Assembly: GCA_030727685.1 (NCBI GenBank)
Contig: JANRBC010000027.1
Location: 1-37,265, forward strand
Direction of reading: 5' to 3'
Length of the DNA: 37,265 nt
Source of the DNA: Ilumatobacteraceae bacterium
Lineage (GTDB): Bacteria > Actinomycetota > Acidimicrobiia > Acidimicrobiales > Ilumatobacteraceae
The notes below the pieces were generated by a model. That model made no database searches. It saw only the letters and a list, made by a program, of their open reading frames with translations, and was not told the DNA's origin. Each line of letters opens with the position of its first letter. Positions within the stretch are counted from its first letter, which is position 1. Positions 9,205 to 18,830 of the stretch are shown piece after piece. The position numbers and the translations under genes are program-made.

Positions 9205-12078
9205 TTAGAGGACGAAGTTGATTAGGCGTTTGGGGACGATGACGATTTTGGCCGGAGTGGCGCCGGCTAGTGCGGCGATGACTTTTGCGTCGGCGAGTGC
9301 GAGTGCTCGCAATTCGTCGTCTGAGATGTCTGCAGGTGCAGCCAAACGGGTCCGCAGTTTGCCGTTGATCTGAACCGGTATCTCAATGGTTTCGCTGAGC
9401 AAAAGTTTGGGATCAGCAACCGGAAACGCTGCATACGTAATTGGTGCCTGGGTGCCGAGTTTTTGCCACAATTCTTCAGCGATGTGAGGGCACAGCGGAG
9501 ACAACATTTGAGTTAGCGGCACCGCGATTTCACGCGGTGTCGAGCCGACAGCATTGACATGCACGGTCAATGCATTATTGAGTTCGATCAGTTTTGAAAT
9601 TGCGGTATTGAATCGCAAGTTCTCCATGTCTTGGCGCACGCCGTCGATGCAACGGTGCAGGGCACGACGCAACTCAAGTGGTGCCGGCTCATCGGAAACA
9701 TGCAGCTCATTAGTTTCTTCATCGACCATGTTGCGCCAAGTGCGTTGCAGAAAGCGTTGCATGCCGACAACATCGCGGGTGTTCCATGGTCGACTGGCAT
9801 CAAGTGGACCGGTGCTCATTTCGTAGAGTCTGAATGTGTCGGCACCAAACTCGTCGTACATCTCGTCAGGCGTGACGATATTTTTTAAACTTTTGCCCAT
9901 CTTGCCGTATTCGCGAACGACAGTTTCGCCTTCGAATAAGTAATTGCCATTTTGCTCGACAACTTCGTTAGCGGGCACAGTTTGACCGCGCGAGTCGCGA
10001 TATGCGTACGCCTGAATGTATCCCTGATTAAAAAGTTTATGAAACGGTTCTTCGCTTGAGACATGACCAAGGTCGAACAACACTTTGTGCCAGAAGCGTG
10101 AATAAAGCAAGTGCAAAACTGCGTGCTCGACGCCTCCAACATATAGGTCGACGCCACCAGTGTGACCAGCATGCTTCGGGCCCATCCAGTAGCGCTCGAC
10201 TTGCGCGTCGACGAAGCGCTCGCTGTTGGTCGGGTCGAGGTAGCGCAACTCATACCAACACGAGCCAGCCCATTGTGGCATCACATTGACTTCGCGTCGA
10301 TATGTTTTTTTGCCGTCACCGAGATCAAGTTCAACTTTCAGCCAATCGGTAACTCGTGCGAGTGGCGGCATCGGGTCAGTTGTTTCGTCGTTGGGGTCGA
10401 GCGCTTGCGGCTTGAAATCGGTGAGTTCAGGAAGTTTGACGGGCAGTAACTCGTCAGGCACTGAATGCGGCATGTCGTTTTCGTCATAAACAATCGGAAA
10501 AGGCTCGCCCCAATAACGCTGTCGCGAAAACAACCAGTTGCGAAGTTTGTAAGTAATTGCCGACTCACCGCACTTATTTTTTTCAAGCCAAGAGTTAACT
10601 TGCACGATTGCTTCGCTCATCGAACGTTTGCCGTCGAGCGAAAGATTTTTGTTCGACGAGTTGATAAAAGTGCCTTCGCCGACAAACGCAGATGGCCAAA
10701 GCGTGCAATCGGTGGTTGGCGAAATGTTATTGCTCGCAAACCACTCATTTGGCGGCATTTGAATCGCAACAATTGGCAAGTTGTAGGCGCGAGCGAACTC
10801 AAAGTCGCGCTGGTCGCCAGATGGCACAGCCATGATCGCGCCAGTGCCGTAGCCCATCAAAACATAATCGGCGATCCAAACCGGAATTTGCTCGCCAGTA
10901 ACTGGGTTGGTCGCAGTTGCGCCAGTGTCGACGCCAGTTTTTTTGCGGTCGTCATTTTGGCGTTCATTGTCGTTGAGCTTGCGCGCTGACTCACGATATT
11001 TTTCAACGGCCGAGCGCTGCGATTTTGTAGTCAGTGCATCAACAAGCGGATGCTCGGGCGACAGAACCATGAAAGTCGCACCGAAAAGCGTGTCGGGCCG
11101 AGTTGTGAAGACTTCGATCTCGCCAGCCGAAGAAGAAAACCTCACGCGCGCGCCAGTACTTCGGCCGATCCAATTGCGCTGCATGAGTTTTATCGACTCT
11201 GGCCAATCGAGTCGATCTAAGTCGTCTAACAAGCGATCGGCATACGCAGTGATGCGCATTGTCCATTGGCGCATGTTGCGTTTGAACACAGGATAATTGC
11301 CGATGTCGCTACGACCTTCAGCGGTAACTTCTTCGTTGGCCAAAATTGTGCCAAGACCTGGGCACCAGTTCACTGGTGCGTTGGCGAGATAGACCAAGCG
11401 ATAGTCGTCGAGAATTTTGCGCTGCTCAACTTTTGAAAGTTGGTTCCATTCTTTTGTCGATTGAGATGCAGTCAGTTGTCGTTTTGAAGTAGCAAATTCT
11501 TTTTCAAGTTCGCTGATGTGGCGTGCTTTTTTGAGTTTCTCGTCATACCAAGAATTGAAAATTTGAAGAAATATCCATTGTGTCCAGCGATAATAACTTT
11601 CGTCGGTGGTGCTGACACTTCGTCGTTGGTCGTGGGCCAAGCCAAGTCGTCGAAGTTGGCGGCGCATGTTTGCGATGTTCGACTCAGTGTTGATTCGCGG
11701 GTGAATGCCGGTGACGATTGCATGTTGTTCTGCAGGCAGACCAAACGAGTCGTAGCCAATTGAGTGCAAAACATTTTTGCCCGTCATTCGCTTAAAGCGA
11801 CCGAAGACATCAGTTGCGATATAGCCAAGTGGGTGACCGACATGCAGGCCTGCCCCAGATGGATAAGGAAACATGTCAAGAATAAAAAGTTTCTCGCGAC
11901 CGGCGACTCCGGCTGTGTCAGCAAGTGGCCCGGCCGTGTTGGGTGCTTCAAAAGTGCGGTTTTGCTCCCAGTGGTCTTGCCACTTTTGCTCGATACCGGC
12001 GGCCAGCGAAGCGCTATATCGATAGGCAGGTATTGACCCTCCGCGGCCAGTTGACGGAGTGTCTGCAGTTGCGCCCAT
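9205..12078 (-). CDS. leuS: Leucyl-tRNA synthetase
   Basis: MFPYPSGAGLHVGHPLGYIATD (HIGH-like), KMGKSLKN (KMSKS-like), editing-domain TRPDTLFGATFMVLSPEHPLV. Confidence 0.98.
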   Translation of the reverse strand: MGATADTPSTGRGGSIPAYRYSASLAAGIEQKWQDHWEQNRTFEAPNTAGPLADTAGVAGREKLFILDMFPYPSGAGLHVGHPLGYIATDVFGRFKRMTGKNVLHSIGYDSFGLPAEQHAIVTGIHPRINTESNIANMRRQLRRLGLAHDQRRSVSTTDESYYRWTQWIFLQIFNSWYDEKLKKARHISELEKEFATSKRQLTASQSTKEWNQLSKVEQRKILDDYRLVYLANAPVNWCPGLGTILANEEVTAEGRSDIGNYPVFKRNMRQWTMRITAYADRLLDDLDRLDWPESIKLMQRNWIGRSTGARVRFSSSAGEIEVFTTRPDTLFGATFMVLSPEHPLVDALTTKSQRSAVEKYRESARKLNDNERQNDDRKKTGVDTGATATNPVTGEQIPVWIADYVLMGYGTGAIMAVPSGDQRDFEFARAYNLPIVAIQMPPNEWFASNNISPTTDCTLWPSAFVGEGTFINSSNKNLSLDGKRSMSEAIVQVNSWLEKNKCGESAITYKLRNWLFSRQRYWGEPFPIVYDENDMPHSVPDELLPVKLPELTDFKPQALDPNDETTDPMPPLARVTDWLKVELDLGDGKKTYRREVNVMPQWAGSCWYELRYLDPTNSERFVDAQVERYWMGPKHAGHTGGVDLYVGGVEHAVLHLLYSRFWHKVLFDLGHVSSEEPFHKLFNQGYIQAYAYRDSRGQTVPANEVVEQNGNYLFEGETVVREYGKMGKSLKNIVTPDEMYDEFGADTFRLYEMSTGPLDASRPWNTRDVVGMQRFLQRTWRNMVDEETNELHVSDEPAPLELRRALHRCIDGVRQDMENLRFNTAISKLIELNNALTVHVNAVGSTPREIAVPLTQMLSPLCPHIAEELWQKLGTQAPITYAAFPVADPKLLLSETIEIPVQINGKLRTRLAAPADISDDELRALALADAKVIAALAGATPAKIVIVPKRLINFVL

Positions 12079-12101
12079 GACCTCCGTATCCTAAACGGCG
12101 T
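12079..12101. promoter_or_regulatory. Shared divergent -10 element (leuS / rbfA)
   Basis: Plus TATCCT (12087-12092)+N9+ATG 12102; minus TAGGAT (12093-12088)+N9+ATG 12078. Confidence 0.55.
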
Positions 12102-12527
12102 ATGGCTAATCAGCGACGACGCTCAAAATCAGCGCGCACCGACACTCGGCGGCGCGTCGCACGAACCGCTCGGTTGAGCGAAACCTTGCGCGAGGTTATT
12201 GCCGACGAACTCACCAAAATTGATGACGATCGGTTGGGCTTCGTGACGATCACAACTGTGGACGTTGATTCTGAAATGAATCGTGGCATTGTTTTTTATG
12301 ATTCGATGCAAGGTGCTGAGGGTGACGAACAGATTCTTGAAGCGCTAAACGATCACCGCAAACGTCTGCAGAGCGTGATTGCCGACCAAGTTCGTGCTCG
12401 GCGTACACCGGTTTTGCAGTTTCGACCTGATGATGCGATTCGGGCCGCACAACGCATCGATGAAGTTTTGCGCCAAGATGAAATTCGTCGCAGAGAACTT
12501 TTTGGTGACAAGAAGTCTGAGAGTTAA
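12102..12527 (+). CDS. rbfA: Ribosome-binding factor A
   Basis: RbfA-like KH fold sequence (LRE VIADELTKIDDDRLGFVTITTVDVDSEM); immediately upstream of truB. Confidence 0.92.
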   Translation: MANQRRRSKSARTDTRRRVARTARLSETLREVIADELTKIDDDRLGFVTITTVDVDSEMNRGIVFYDSMQGAEGDEQILEALNDHRKRLQSVIADQVRARRTPVLQFRPDDAIRAAQRIDEVLRQDEIRRRELFGDKKSES

Positions 12528-12532
12528 TTTTC

Positions 12533-13411
12533 GTGGCGAGGCGTAAGCCACCAACGCGACATGGTTTGGTGATCGTTGACAAACCGTCAGGAATGACGAG
12601 TCACGATGTGGTCAGTGTTTTGCGCAAGCAACTCGGCGAACGTCGCATCGGTCATGCCGGCACGCTCGACCCAGATGCGACGGGCGTGTTGTTGGTTGGC
12701 GTCGGCTATGTAACTCGGCTGCTGACATTTCTTTCTGGTCTCGATAAGACATATACAGCGCAAATCGTTTTAGGCTCGGCGACGTCGACTCTTGATTCAT
12801 CTGGCACGGTGACCGCGACTCACGAAATGTCGAGCATCAGTGTCGAAGACGTGCAACGTGTCGTCAAAGAAAATTTCGTTGGCGAAATTTCGCAAGTTCC
12901 GCCGATGGTGTCGGCTCTTAAGGTTGACGGTGTTCGTCTGCACGAACTTGCACGACAAGGCATTGAAGTCGAGCGTGCTGCACGCGAGTTGACGATTCAT
13001 GGTTTTAAAGTTTTTGGCATGTCTGAGCCAGGTGTCATTGATGTCGAGGTTCATTGCAGTTCGGGTACATATATAAGGTCTCTTGCCGATGACGTTGGTC
13101 GAGCACTCGGTGGCTCGGCGCATTTGCGCAACCTTCGTCGCATAAGCGTCGGCGGGTTTTCGCAGAGCGAGTGTTCGAATCTTGAAGACCCAGTAGTACA
13201 TCCACCGATAACTGCTGTGAGAACGATGAGCCGTGTTGTTGCTGATGAACAGATGCAGACGATGATCAAACACGGTCGCGAACTAGAAAAGTTCGACTCG
13301 CCAGCGCCGTGGGTTCTGGTTGATGACGAAAATGCCGTGTTGGCTGTTTATGAACTGGGCCCATCAGGTCGCGCGAAGCCGAGCGTCGTAATGGCCAACG
13401 CAGTAGCGTAA
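12533..13411 (+). CDS. truB: tRNA pseudouridine(55) synthase
   Basis: GLVIVDKPSGMTSHDVV..RRIGHAGTLDPDATGVLLVGVG; GTG start. Confidence 0.97.
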   Translation: MARRKPPTRHGLVIVDKPSGMTSHDVVSVLRKQLGERRIGHAGTLDPDATGVLLVGVGYVTRLLTFLSGLDKTYTAQIVLGSATSTLDSSGTVTATHEMSSISVEDVQRVVKENFVGEISQVPPMVSALKVDGVRLHELARQGIEVERAARELTIHGFKVFGMSEPGVIDVEVHCSSGTYIRSLADDVGRALGGSAHLRNLRRISVGGFSQSECSNLEDPVVHPPITAVRTMSRVVADEQMQTMIKHGRELEKFDSPAPWVLVDDENAVLAVYELGPSGRAKPSVVMANAVA

Positions 13412-13416
13412 TTTTG

Positions 13417-14370
13417 ATGATTATTGTCAACGACTCAACTTTTGACTTTGGTCAAAGTGCGCCTCGCAAGCGCAGTGTCGTCACGATCGGTGCTTACGAC
13501 GGCGTGCATCGCGGGCATCAGGCAGTCATTGATCAGGTGCGTCAGCAAGCAGAAATTCTGGATGCGCGAAGCGTCGTAGTCACGTTTGATCGTCACCCGG
13601 CAAGTGTTGTTCGGCCGGCATCTGCGCCACTTTTGCTTACTGATCTCGATCAGAAAATTGAATTGTTGGCAAACACCGGCCTTGATGCGACATGCATCGT
13701 TAAATTCGACGAGGCGTCGAGTCGTGAAACACCTACTGATTTTGTGAAGCGCGTTCTTGTAGATGGATTATCTGCCAAGCGTGTGATAATCGGCGAAGAC
13801 TTTCACTTTGGTCATAAGCGCGGCGGCAATGTCGCACTACTTCGCGAACTCGGGCCGAAATTCGATTTCGATGTGACGCCGATTGAACTGATCAGCCGCG
13901 GTGATGGTGTCGATGAACCAGTAAGTAGCACTGCGATTCGTCGTGCCTTGGCTGGCGGTCAAGTCGAACTCGCCACACAGTTATTAGGGCATCACTTCGA
14001 GGTTCGCGGCAAAGTTGTGCACGGTGACCAACGAGGTCGAACGATTGGTTTTCCGACGGCGAATATCGAAGTGCCCAAGGCGATTTGTATTCCTGCTGAC
14101 GGTGTTTATGCCGGGGTTTTAACGCGAGCCAACGGCGACACGCATGTTTGTGCGATCAATCTGGGCCGACGACCCACTTTTTATGAGCACGCCGATCACT
14201 CGCTGTTAGAAGCCCATCTGCTCGACTTCGACGGCGACCTTTATGGCCAAGCAGTTCGGGTTTCGTTCTCACATTTCTTGCGCGGTGAACGCAAATTCGA
14301 AAACATTGACGCGTTGAAAATGCAACTCAAACACGACATCGAGCAAACTCGCGCCGTATCTGGTCTTTAG
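13417..14370 (+). CDS. ribF: Bifunctional riboflavin kinase / FAD synthetase
   Basis: TIGAYDGVHRGHQAVI, GEDFHFGHKRGGN, HGDQRGRTIGFPTANIE. Confidence 0.96.
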   Translation: MIIVNDSTFDFGQSAPRKRSVVTIGAYDGVHRGHQAVIDQVRQQAEILDARSVVVTFDRHPASVVRPASAPLLLTDLDQKIELLANTGLDATCIVKFDEASSRETPTDFVKRVLVDGLSAKRVIIGEDFHFGHKRGGNVALLRELGPKFDFDVTPIELISRGDGVDEPVSSTAIRRALAGGQVELATQLLGHHFEVRGKVVHGDQRGRTIGFPTANIEVPKAICIPADGVYAGVLTRANGDTHVCAINLGRRPTFYEHADHSLLEAHLLDFDGDLYGQAVRVSFSHFLRGERKFENIDALKMQLKHDIEQTRAVSGL

Positions 14371-16736
14371 ACCGCACTCATTTCGTAGAGCGTTGAGCGT
14401 CGTCGCAACGTGCGGCCAAGAGGCGAAGTTATTGCCCTGAAAGACTCTTCGTTCATTTCTTGACCGTGGCTTGCGCCGGCTGCGCGTGAAATATTTTCGT
14501 TCATGAGCGTGCCACCCAGATCGTTGCAACCAGCCTGCAAAAGTTGAGTCGCGCCAGCGTGACCGATTTTTGTCCATGAGACTTGAATATTGTCGATGTG
14601 GCCGCGATAAGCGATGCGGGCGATGGCGTGCATTAAAACGGTTTCTCTGAATGTTGGGCCACGACGCGATTTGTGTTGCAGATAGATCGGCGATGCCATG
14701 TGCACGAATGGAAGACCTACAAACTCGGTAAACCCGCCAGTTTCTTTTTGCAGATCGCGAGTTCGCACAATGTGTTTTGCCCAACTTTGCGGGTGTTCGA
14801 CAGACCCAAACATGATCGTGATGTTTGAGCGCAAGCCCGCTTTGTGAGCAACACGGTGACATTCAAGCCACTCTTCTGTGTTGATTTTGTCAGAGCAGAT
14901 AATCGCACGTACGTCATCATCTAAAATTTCGGCGGCAGTTCCGGGCAACGAGGCGAGGCCCGCTTCTTTTAATCGAATTATGTAATCGTGCAACGGTTCG
15001 CCGAGCCTCTTCGCGCCCTCGGTGACTTCGAGCGCGGTAAAACCGTGAATGTGCATCTCGGGTACGGCAGTTTTGACAGCACGGGCAACATCTATGTAAT
15101 AGTCGCCGTCAAAATCTGGATGAATGCCACCCTGCAGAGTTACTTCGGTGGCACCGAGTTGCCAGGCTTCGCTTGCTCGAGCGGCGATGTCATCAAGAGT
15201 CAAAAGATATGGGGTACCGCGGAGGTTCAAACTAAGTGGGCCTTTTGAAAATCCGCAGAACTTGCATTTAAACGTGCAGACATTGGTGTAGTTGATGTTG
15301 CGGTTGTGAACCCACGTAACAACATCACCGACTGCCTGCACACGCAGACTGTCGGCAAGTTGCGCAACTGCGTTTACTTCGGCGCCACGTGCGCCAAACA
15401 GCGTGACGATTTCGTCCTGACCAACTTCTTGTTGCAGTTCGACACCTCGCAAAATTTCGGCGATCGGACCAGAAATCTTTTTGTTTTCGATTTGCGTGCT
15501 GATCAAAACCGGCGGGGGATTATTCGCGCCTGAATACCATTGGGTAGAGCGGTGGCCAATCAAGACAACTTCTGCGCCATCGTGCACGACATCAGCCGCA
15601 GTTACTTTTTCTGGCCAGACTTGACCTGGGTCGTCTCGACCGAGACCTTCGGCGTCGCTGCGGTCGAGAATTTTAAAGTGCAACGAGTCGTCGAGCCATT
15701 TTGTTGGCGAGTTTGCAAATTCTGGATAAATCGTCAGTCGCGGCGCGAGAGCTTTTTCGCGTTTCTCTGTTGCGTCGCGAAGTTTGTCAAGCGAAGGCCA
15801 TGGCCGCTCTGGATTCACATGGTCTGCTGTAACCGGCGAAACGCCTCCCCAGTCGTCGATACCTGCATCGAGCAGCACGCCAAAGTCGTCGCTCAAATTC
15901 GGTGGGGCTTGCAAATGAATTTCGGGTGGCAAGATAATGCGAGCAGCGGCGATCGACCACAAATATTCGTCTTGCGGACATGGTTTTTCGCGTTGCATTA
16001 TCGTCAGCGGTTTGGGCAAAAAGTTCTGCACGATCACTTCTTGAATGTGGCCGTACTTCGCATGTGATTCGGCGATTGCTTCGAGGGCAATGATTCGATC
16101 TTGGCGAGTCTCGCCAATACCAACCAAGATGCCGGTTGTGAATGCGATATTCAGTTCGCCAGCGAAGTTGAGTGTGTCGAGTCGGCGTTGCGGCTCTTTG
16201 TCTGGCGCACCGCGATGGCAATCTAAATCATCGCGCAATGATTCGAGCATCATGCCTTGTGACGGTGAGACACGACGCAGCATTGCAAGTTCATCGCGGT
16301 AGAGCGCACCTGCGTTCGCGTGCGGCAACAAACCTGTTTCGCGCAATACGAGTGCAGCCATGTCGTGCAAATAGTGCACAGTGCTGTCGTAGTTGTTTTG
16401 CTTCAGCCAGTCTTTGGCGACTTCATAGCGCAACTCTGGGCGCTCGCCGAGCGTGAACAATGCTTCGTGGCACCCAAATTTTGCACCTTGCTTGGCAATT
16501 TCCAGAACTTGTTCAGGTGAGAGATATGGATTTTCTAGGCGAGCAGGTGGCTGCGCAAAAGTGCAGTATCCGCACTTGTCGCGGCACAACATCGTGAGTG
16601 GAATAAAAACTTTTGGCGAGAACGTAATTCGGCTGCCGAATGCTTGATCGCGAATTTTTCGCGCAAGGACCATCAGTTCGCTGGTTGGCTGCGTGACTAA
16701 AGACGACTGTGACGACGCGCGATGGCTCTCAGACAA
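14367..16736 (-). CDS. fbiC: FO synthase (7,8-didemethyl-8-hydroxy-5-deazariboflavin synthase), fused CofG-CofH
   Basis: Two radical SAM CX3CX2C motifs: CRDKCGYCTF (CofG half) and CTFKCKFCGFS (CofH half) in one 789-aa ORF. TTG start with GGAGGG upstream. Confidence 0.95.
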   Translation of the reverse strand: MSESHRASSQSSLVTQPTSELMVLARKIRDQAFGSRITFSPKVFIPLTMLCRDKCGYCTFAQPPARLENPYLSPEQVLEIAKQGAKFGCHEALFTLGERPELRYEVAKDWLKQNNYDSTVHYLHDMAALVLRETGLLPHANAGALYRDELAMLRRVSPSQGMMLESLRDDLDCHRGAPDKEPQRRLDTLNFAGELNIAFTTGILVGIGETRQDRIIALEAIAESHAKYGHIQEVIVQNFLPKPLTIMQREKPCPQDEYLWSIAAARIILPPEIHLQAPPNLSDDFGVLLDAGIDDWGGVSPVTADHVNPERPWPSLDKLRDATEKREKALAPRLTIYPEFANSPTKWLDDSLHFKILDRSDAEGLGRDDPGQVWPEKVTAADVVHDGAEVVLIGHRSTQWYSGANNPPPVLISTQIENKKISGPIAEILRGVELQQEVGQDEIVTLFGARGAEVNAVAQLADSLRVQAVGDVVTWVHNRNINYTNVCTFKCKFCGFSKGPLSLNLRGTPYLLTLDDIAARASEAWQLGATEVTLQGGIHPDFDGDYYIDVARAVKTAVPEMHIHGFTALEVTEGAKRLGEPLHDYIIRLKEAGLASLPGTAAEILDDDVRAIICSDKINTEEWLECHRVAHKAGLRSNITIMFGSVEHPQSWAKHIVRTRDLQKETGGFTEFVGLPFVHMASPIYLQHKSRRGPTFRETVLMHAIARIAYRGHIDNIQVSWTKIGHAGATQLLQAGCNDLGGTLMNENISRAAGASHGQEMNEESFRAITSPLGRTLRRRSTLYEMSAV

Positions 16737-16881
16737 CTTGACCCTCCGATGGGTATTGGCTTAACTATTTTGAGAGCGCCCGACCAAGTTTCTTTGCCGT
16801 GTTAGAGAGGCGAAGACACTTGTATTTGCCGTGCGCCTTTAACCGTAGCGCCGCCGTCACCGATGCGCAAGCGCAAGCTCG

Positions 16882-17667
16882 TTACGCCGATGGATTTGAT
16901 AGTGCGCGGAAGAGTGCGCGAACGTTGTCGCCCGAAATCGGCACGCGATGACCGGTGCGTGAGATAAAACCCAGTTGAACCCCGGTTGATGGGTCGAGCA
17001 CCGTAAAAACCTGCTCATGGCCGTCTGCGTCGACAATCACATCAGTAAGTAGCGGCACATTTGCAGCCTTCAACGCTTGTTGCACGAAGCCCGCATTGAG
17101 CACCTCGATCGCGATGTGTTGAACACCTGAACCGTGGGTTGCAAGATGCGCATCGACACCTGGGTCGCCAGGCCCAACCAGAACAACCGTGACGCCACCA
17201 GCGTCTGCGGTAACAATTGCCGAATCTTGTGTCGGTGTGATCTTGAAGCCAAGCGAAGTTAAAAACTGAATTGCAGCTGGCAGATTAGTGACGGCAACAA
17301 CAACATGATCAATTCGACAGGCGACAGTGTCGAGAGCGCTACGAAGTGCATCGGCCGTCTTGTTTGGCGCCGGCTCTGTACGAACTTCGGCGATTTCAAT
17401 GCGATGAGTTTCGGCAAGCAAGATTCGAAACAACTGCTCTGTGAAATCTGGATCAACCTGCTTGTCGATTGCCCATTGTCGGCGCAGATTCAAAACTTCA
17501 CGCACTCGCTGGGGTTGCATCACCGCAGTAGCAGTCTCGGCTTTGACCGCAGCAACTTGTTTGCAAACCGCCATGCGTTCAGCGAGCAAGTTGACAATCG
17601 CCGCGTCAATGTCGTCGATGTTCTTGCGCAACTCGTTTAAATTTTTTGAGTTTGTTGCCTCACTCAT
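16882..17667 (-). CDS. Chorismate mutase (AroQ-type) fused to a VOC / C-terminal-HPPD-like domain
   Basis: N-term LNELRKNIDDIDAAIVNLLAERMAVCKQVAAVKAE...RVREVL (AroQ); C-term IDHVVVAVTNLPAAIQFLTSLGF...GVQHIAIEV...VFTVLDPSTGVQLGFISRTG...DNVRALFRAL, reminiscent of the 4-hydroxyphenylpyruvate dioxygenase C-terminal half. Confidence 0.85.
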   Translation of the reverse strand: MSEATNSKNLNELRKNIDDIDAAIVNLLAERMAVCKQVAAVKAETATAVMQPQRVREVLNLRRQWAIDKQVDPDFTEQLFRILLAETHRIEIAEVRTEPAPNKTADALRSALDTVACRIDHVVVAVTNLPAAIQFLTSLGFKITPTQDSAIVTADAGGVTVVLVGPGDPGVDAHLATHGSGVQHIAIEVLNAGFVQQALKAANVPLLTDVIVDADGHEQVFTVLDPSTGVQLGFISRTGHRVPISGDNVRALFRALSNPSA

Positions 17668-18263
17668 CGGCGCCACCACTTTTTAGCGCGTGATGCTTTC
17701 GCCGCCGGCGGGTTCATCCGTTCGATATGTTTTGCCAACATGTCCATTTCGATGTTCACTTTGTCGCCGACCTTGCGCACGCCGAGCGTCGTGACTTGCT
17801 GAGTGTGCGGAATAACGGCAACAGTAAAAGTGTCATCAGTCAAATTGAACGCAGTCAGACTTATGCCGTCAACTGTGACTGAGCCTTTTTCAACAATTAA
17901 GTGCATCAAGTCGCGCGAGATGCGCACGACAAGGTTTGGCGCGGGGGCAACAATTTCGCCGACGCTGTCGACATGGCCCAAAACCAAATGGCCGCCGAGT
18001 CGATCACCGAGCGCCATCGGGCGTTCAAGGTTGACGACATCACCAATTTTCAGTGAGCCGAGATTTGTGCGCGAGAATGTTTCGTCGCTGACGTCAGTCA
18101 TCCACGAATTTGTGTCGAGATCGACAACGGTCAGGCAGCAACCATTGACGGCAATCGATGAACCGATTTTTGAACCCTCGAGCACGGTTTGCGCCGAGAT
18201 GCGCAGACGCGAACCATTCAGTTCAGAGACTTTGCCAAGTTCTTCAACGATGCCAGTGAACAC
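17664..18263 (-). CDS. ribE: Riboflavin synthase, alpha chain
   Basis: MFTGIVEELG start, internal duplicated lumazine-binding domains (SIAVNGCCLTV; GSVTVDGISLTAF). GTG start. Confidence 0.96.
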   Translation of the reverse strand: MFTGIVEELGKVSELNGSRLRISAQTVLEGSKIGSSIAVNGCCLTVVDLDTNSWMTDVSDETFSRTNLGSLKIGDVVNLERPMALGDRLGGHLVLGHVDSVGEIVAPAPNLVVRISRDLMHLIVEKGSVTVDGISLTAFNLTDDTFTVAVIPHTQQVTTLGVRKVGDKVNIEMDMLAKHIERMNPPAAKASRAKKWWRR

Positions 18264-18396
18264 GCCATTTGAGACTACTTATATAGATGGCTTCGCGGTG
18301 GGTGGTTTCGGTGGGGCGGCGCCGTAGATTGAAGGGGTCTACTTGGGCTAATACCTCGGGTGCGATGCCAACAACCAAAAGGTTGAGGCGACCAGA

Positions 18397-18434
18397 TCTC
18401 TCACGGGCTGCGAGTGCAGTGCCAATTTGAGAGA
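18397..18434 (+). promoter_or_regulatory. Candidate structured 5' leader hairpin of rpsO
   Basis: TCTCTCA (18397-18403) pairs with TGAGAGA (18428-18434); inner CTGC-GAGT-GCAG stem; about 20 nt before the rpsO ATG. Confidence 0.5.
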
Positions 18435-18454
18435 ATTCGAAAGGCAGAAAAGAA

Positions 18455-18718
18455 ATGGCGATTAGTCCAAAAAAAGACGTCATCAGCAAACACGGACAGC
18501 ACGCAAAAGACTCCGGTTCACCAGAAGTGCAAATTGCACTTCTCACTGAACGAATCAACAGTCTCACCGAGCACTTGAAGAGCCATGTTAAAGACCACCA
18601 CTCACGTCGTGGCCTTTTGATGATGGTTGGTCGTCGTCGCCGAATGCTTGACTACGTTCGCAAGAACGACATCGAAAAGTATCGAAAACTTCTCGAGTCA
18701 CTTGATTTGCGTCGTTAA
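18455..18718 (+). CDS. rpsO: 30S ribosomal protein S15
   Basis: [50 protein letters not shown]; precedes pnp. Confidence 0.98.
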   Translation: MAISPKKDVISKHGQHAKDSGSPEVQIALLTERINSLTEHLKSHVKDHHSRRGLLMMVGRRRRMLDYVRKNDIEKYRKLLESLDLRR

Positions 18719-18753
18719 TCAGTTTCTAATCTCGAATTAATAAACAAAAAAAT

Positions 18754-18830
18754 AACCAACGAACATAATGAAGTTGGTTGTCAGTTGAAGATCTCGCGGA
18801 CGATAAAAAAGTTTGCGAGGTTTCCAACTG
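18754..18830 (+). promoter_or_regulatory. Structured rpsO-pnp intergenic leader (two consecutive stem-loops)
   Basis: AACCAAC(18754-18760)/GTTGGTT(18773-18779); then CAGTTG(18782-18787)/CAACTG(18825-18830) enclosing CTCGC(18793-18797)/GCGAG(18815-18819). Confidence 0.55.

Noticed and set aside
10465-10989. 174-aa plus-strand ORF
   Set aside because: Antisense within leuS; no recognisable motif, typical shadow ORF.
15540-16067. 175-aa plus-strand ORF
   Set aside because: Antisense within fbiC; no family features.
17803-18327. 174-aa plus-strand ORF
   Set aside because: Antisense to ribE; Ser/Thr/Pro-rich shadow ORF.
18264-18454. FMN (RFN) riboswitch upstream of ribE
   Set aside because: No recognisable conserved RFN core in the minus-strand leader; ribE has only a short region before the divergent rpsO leader.
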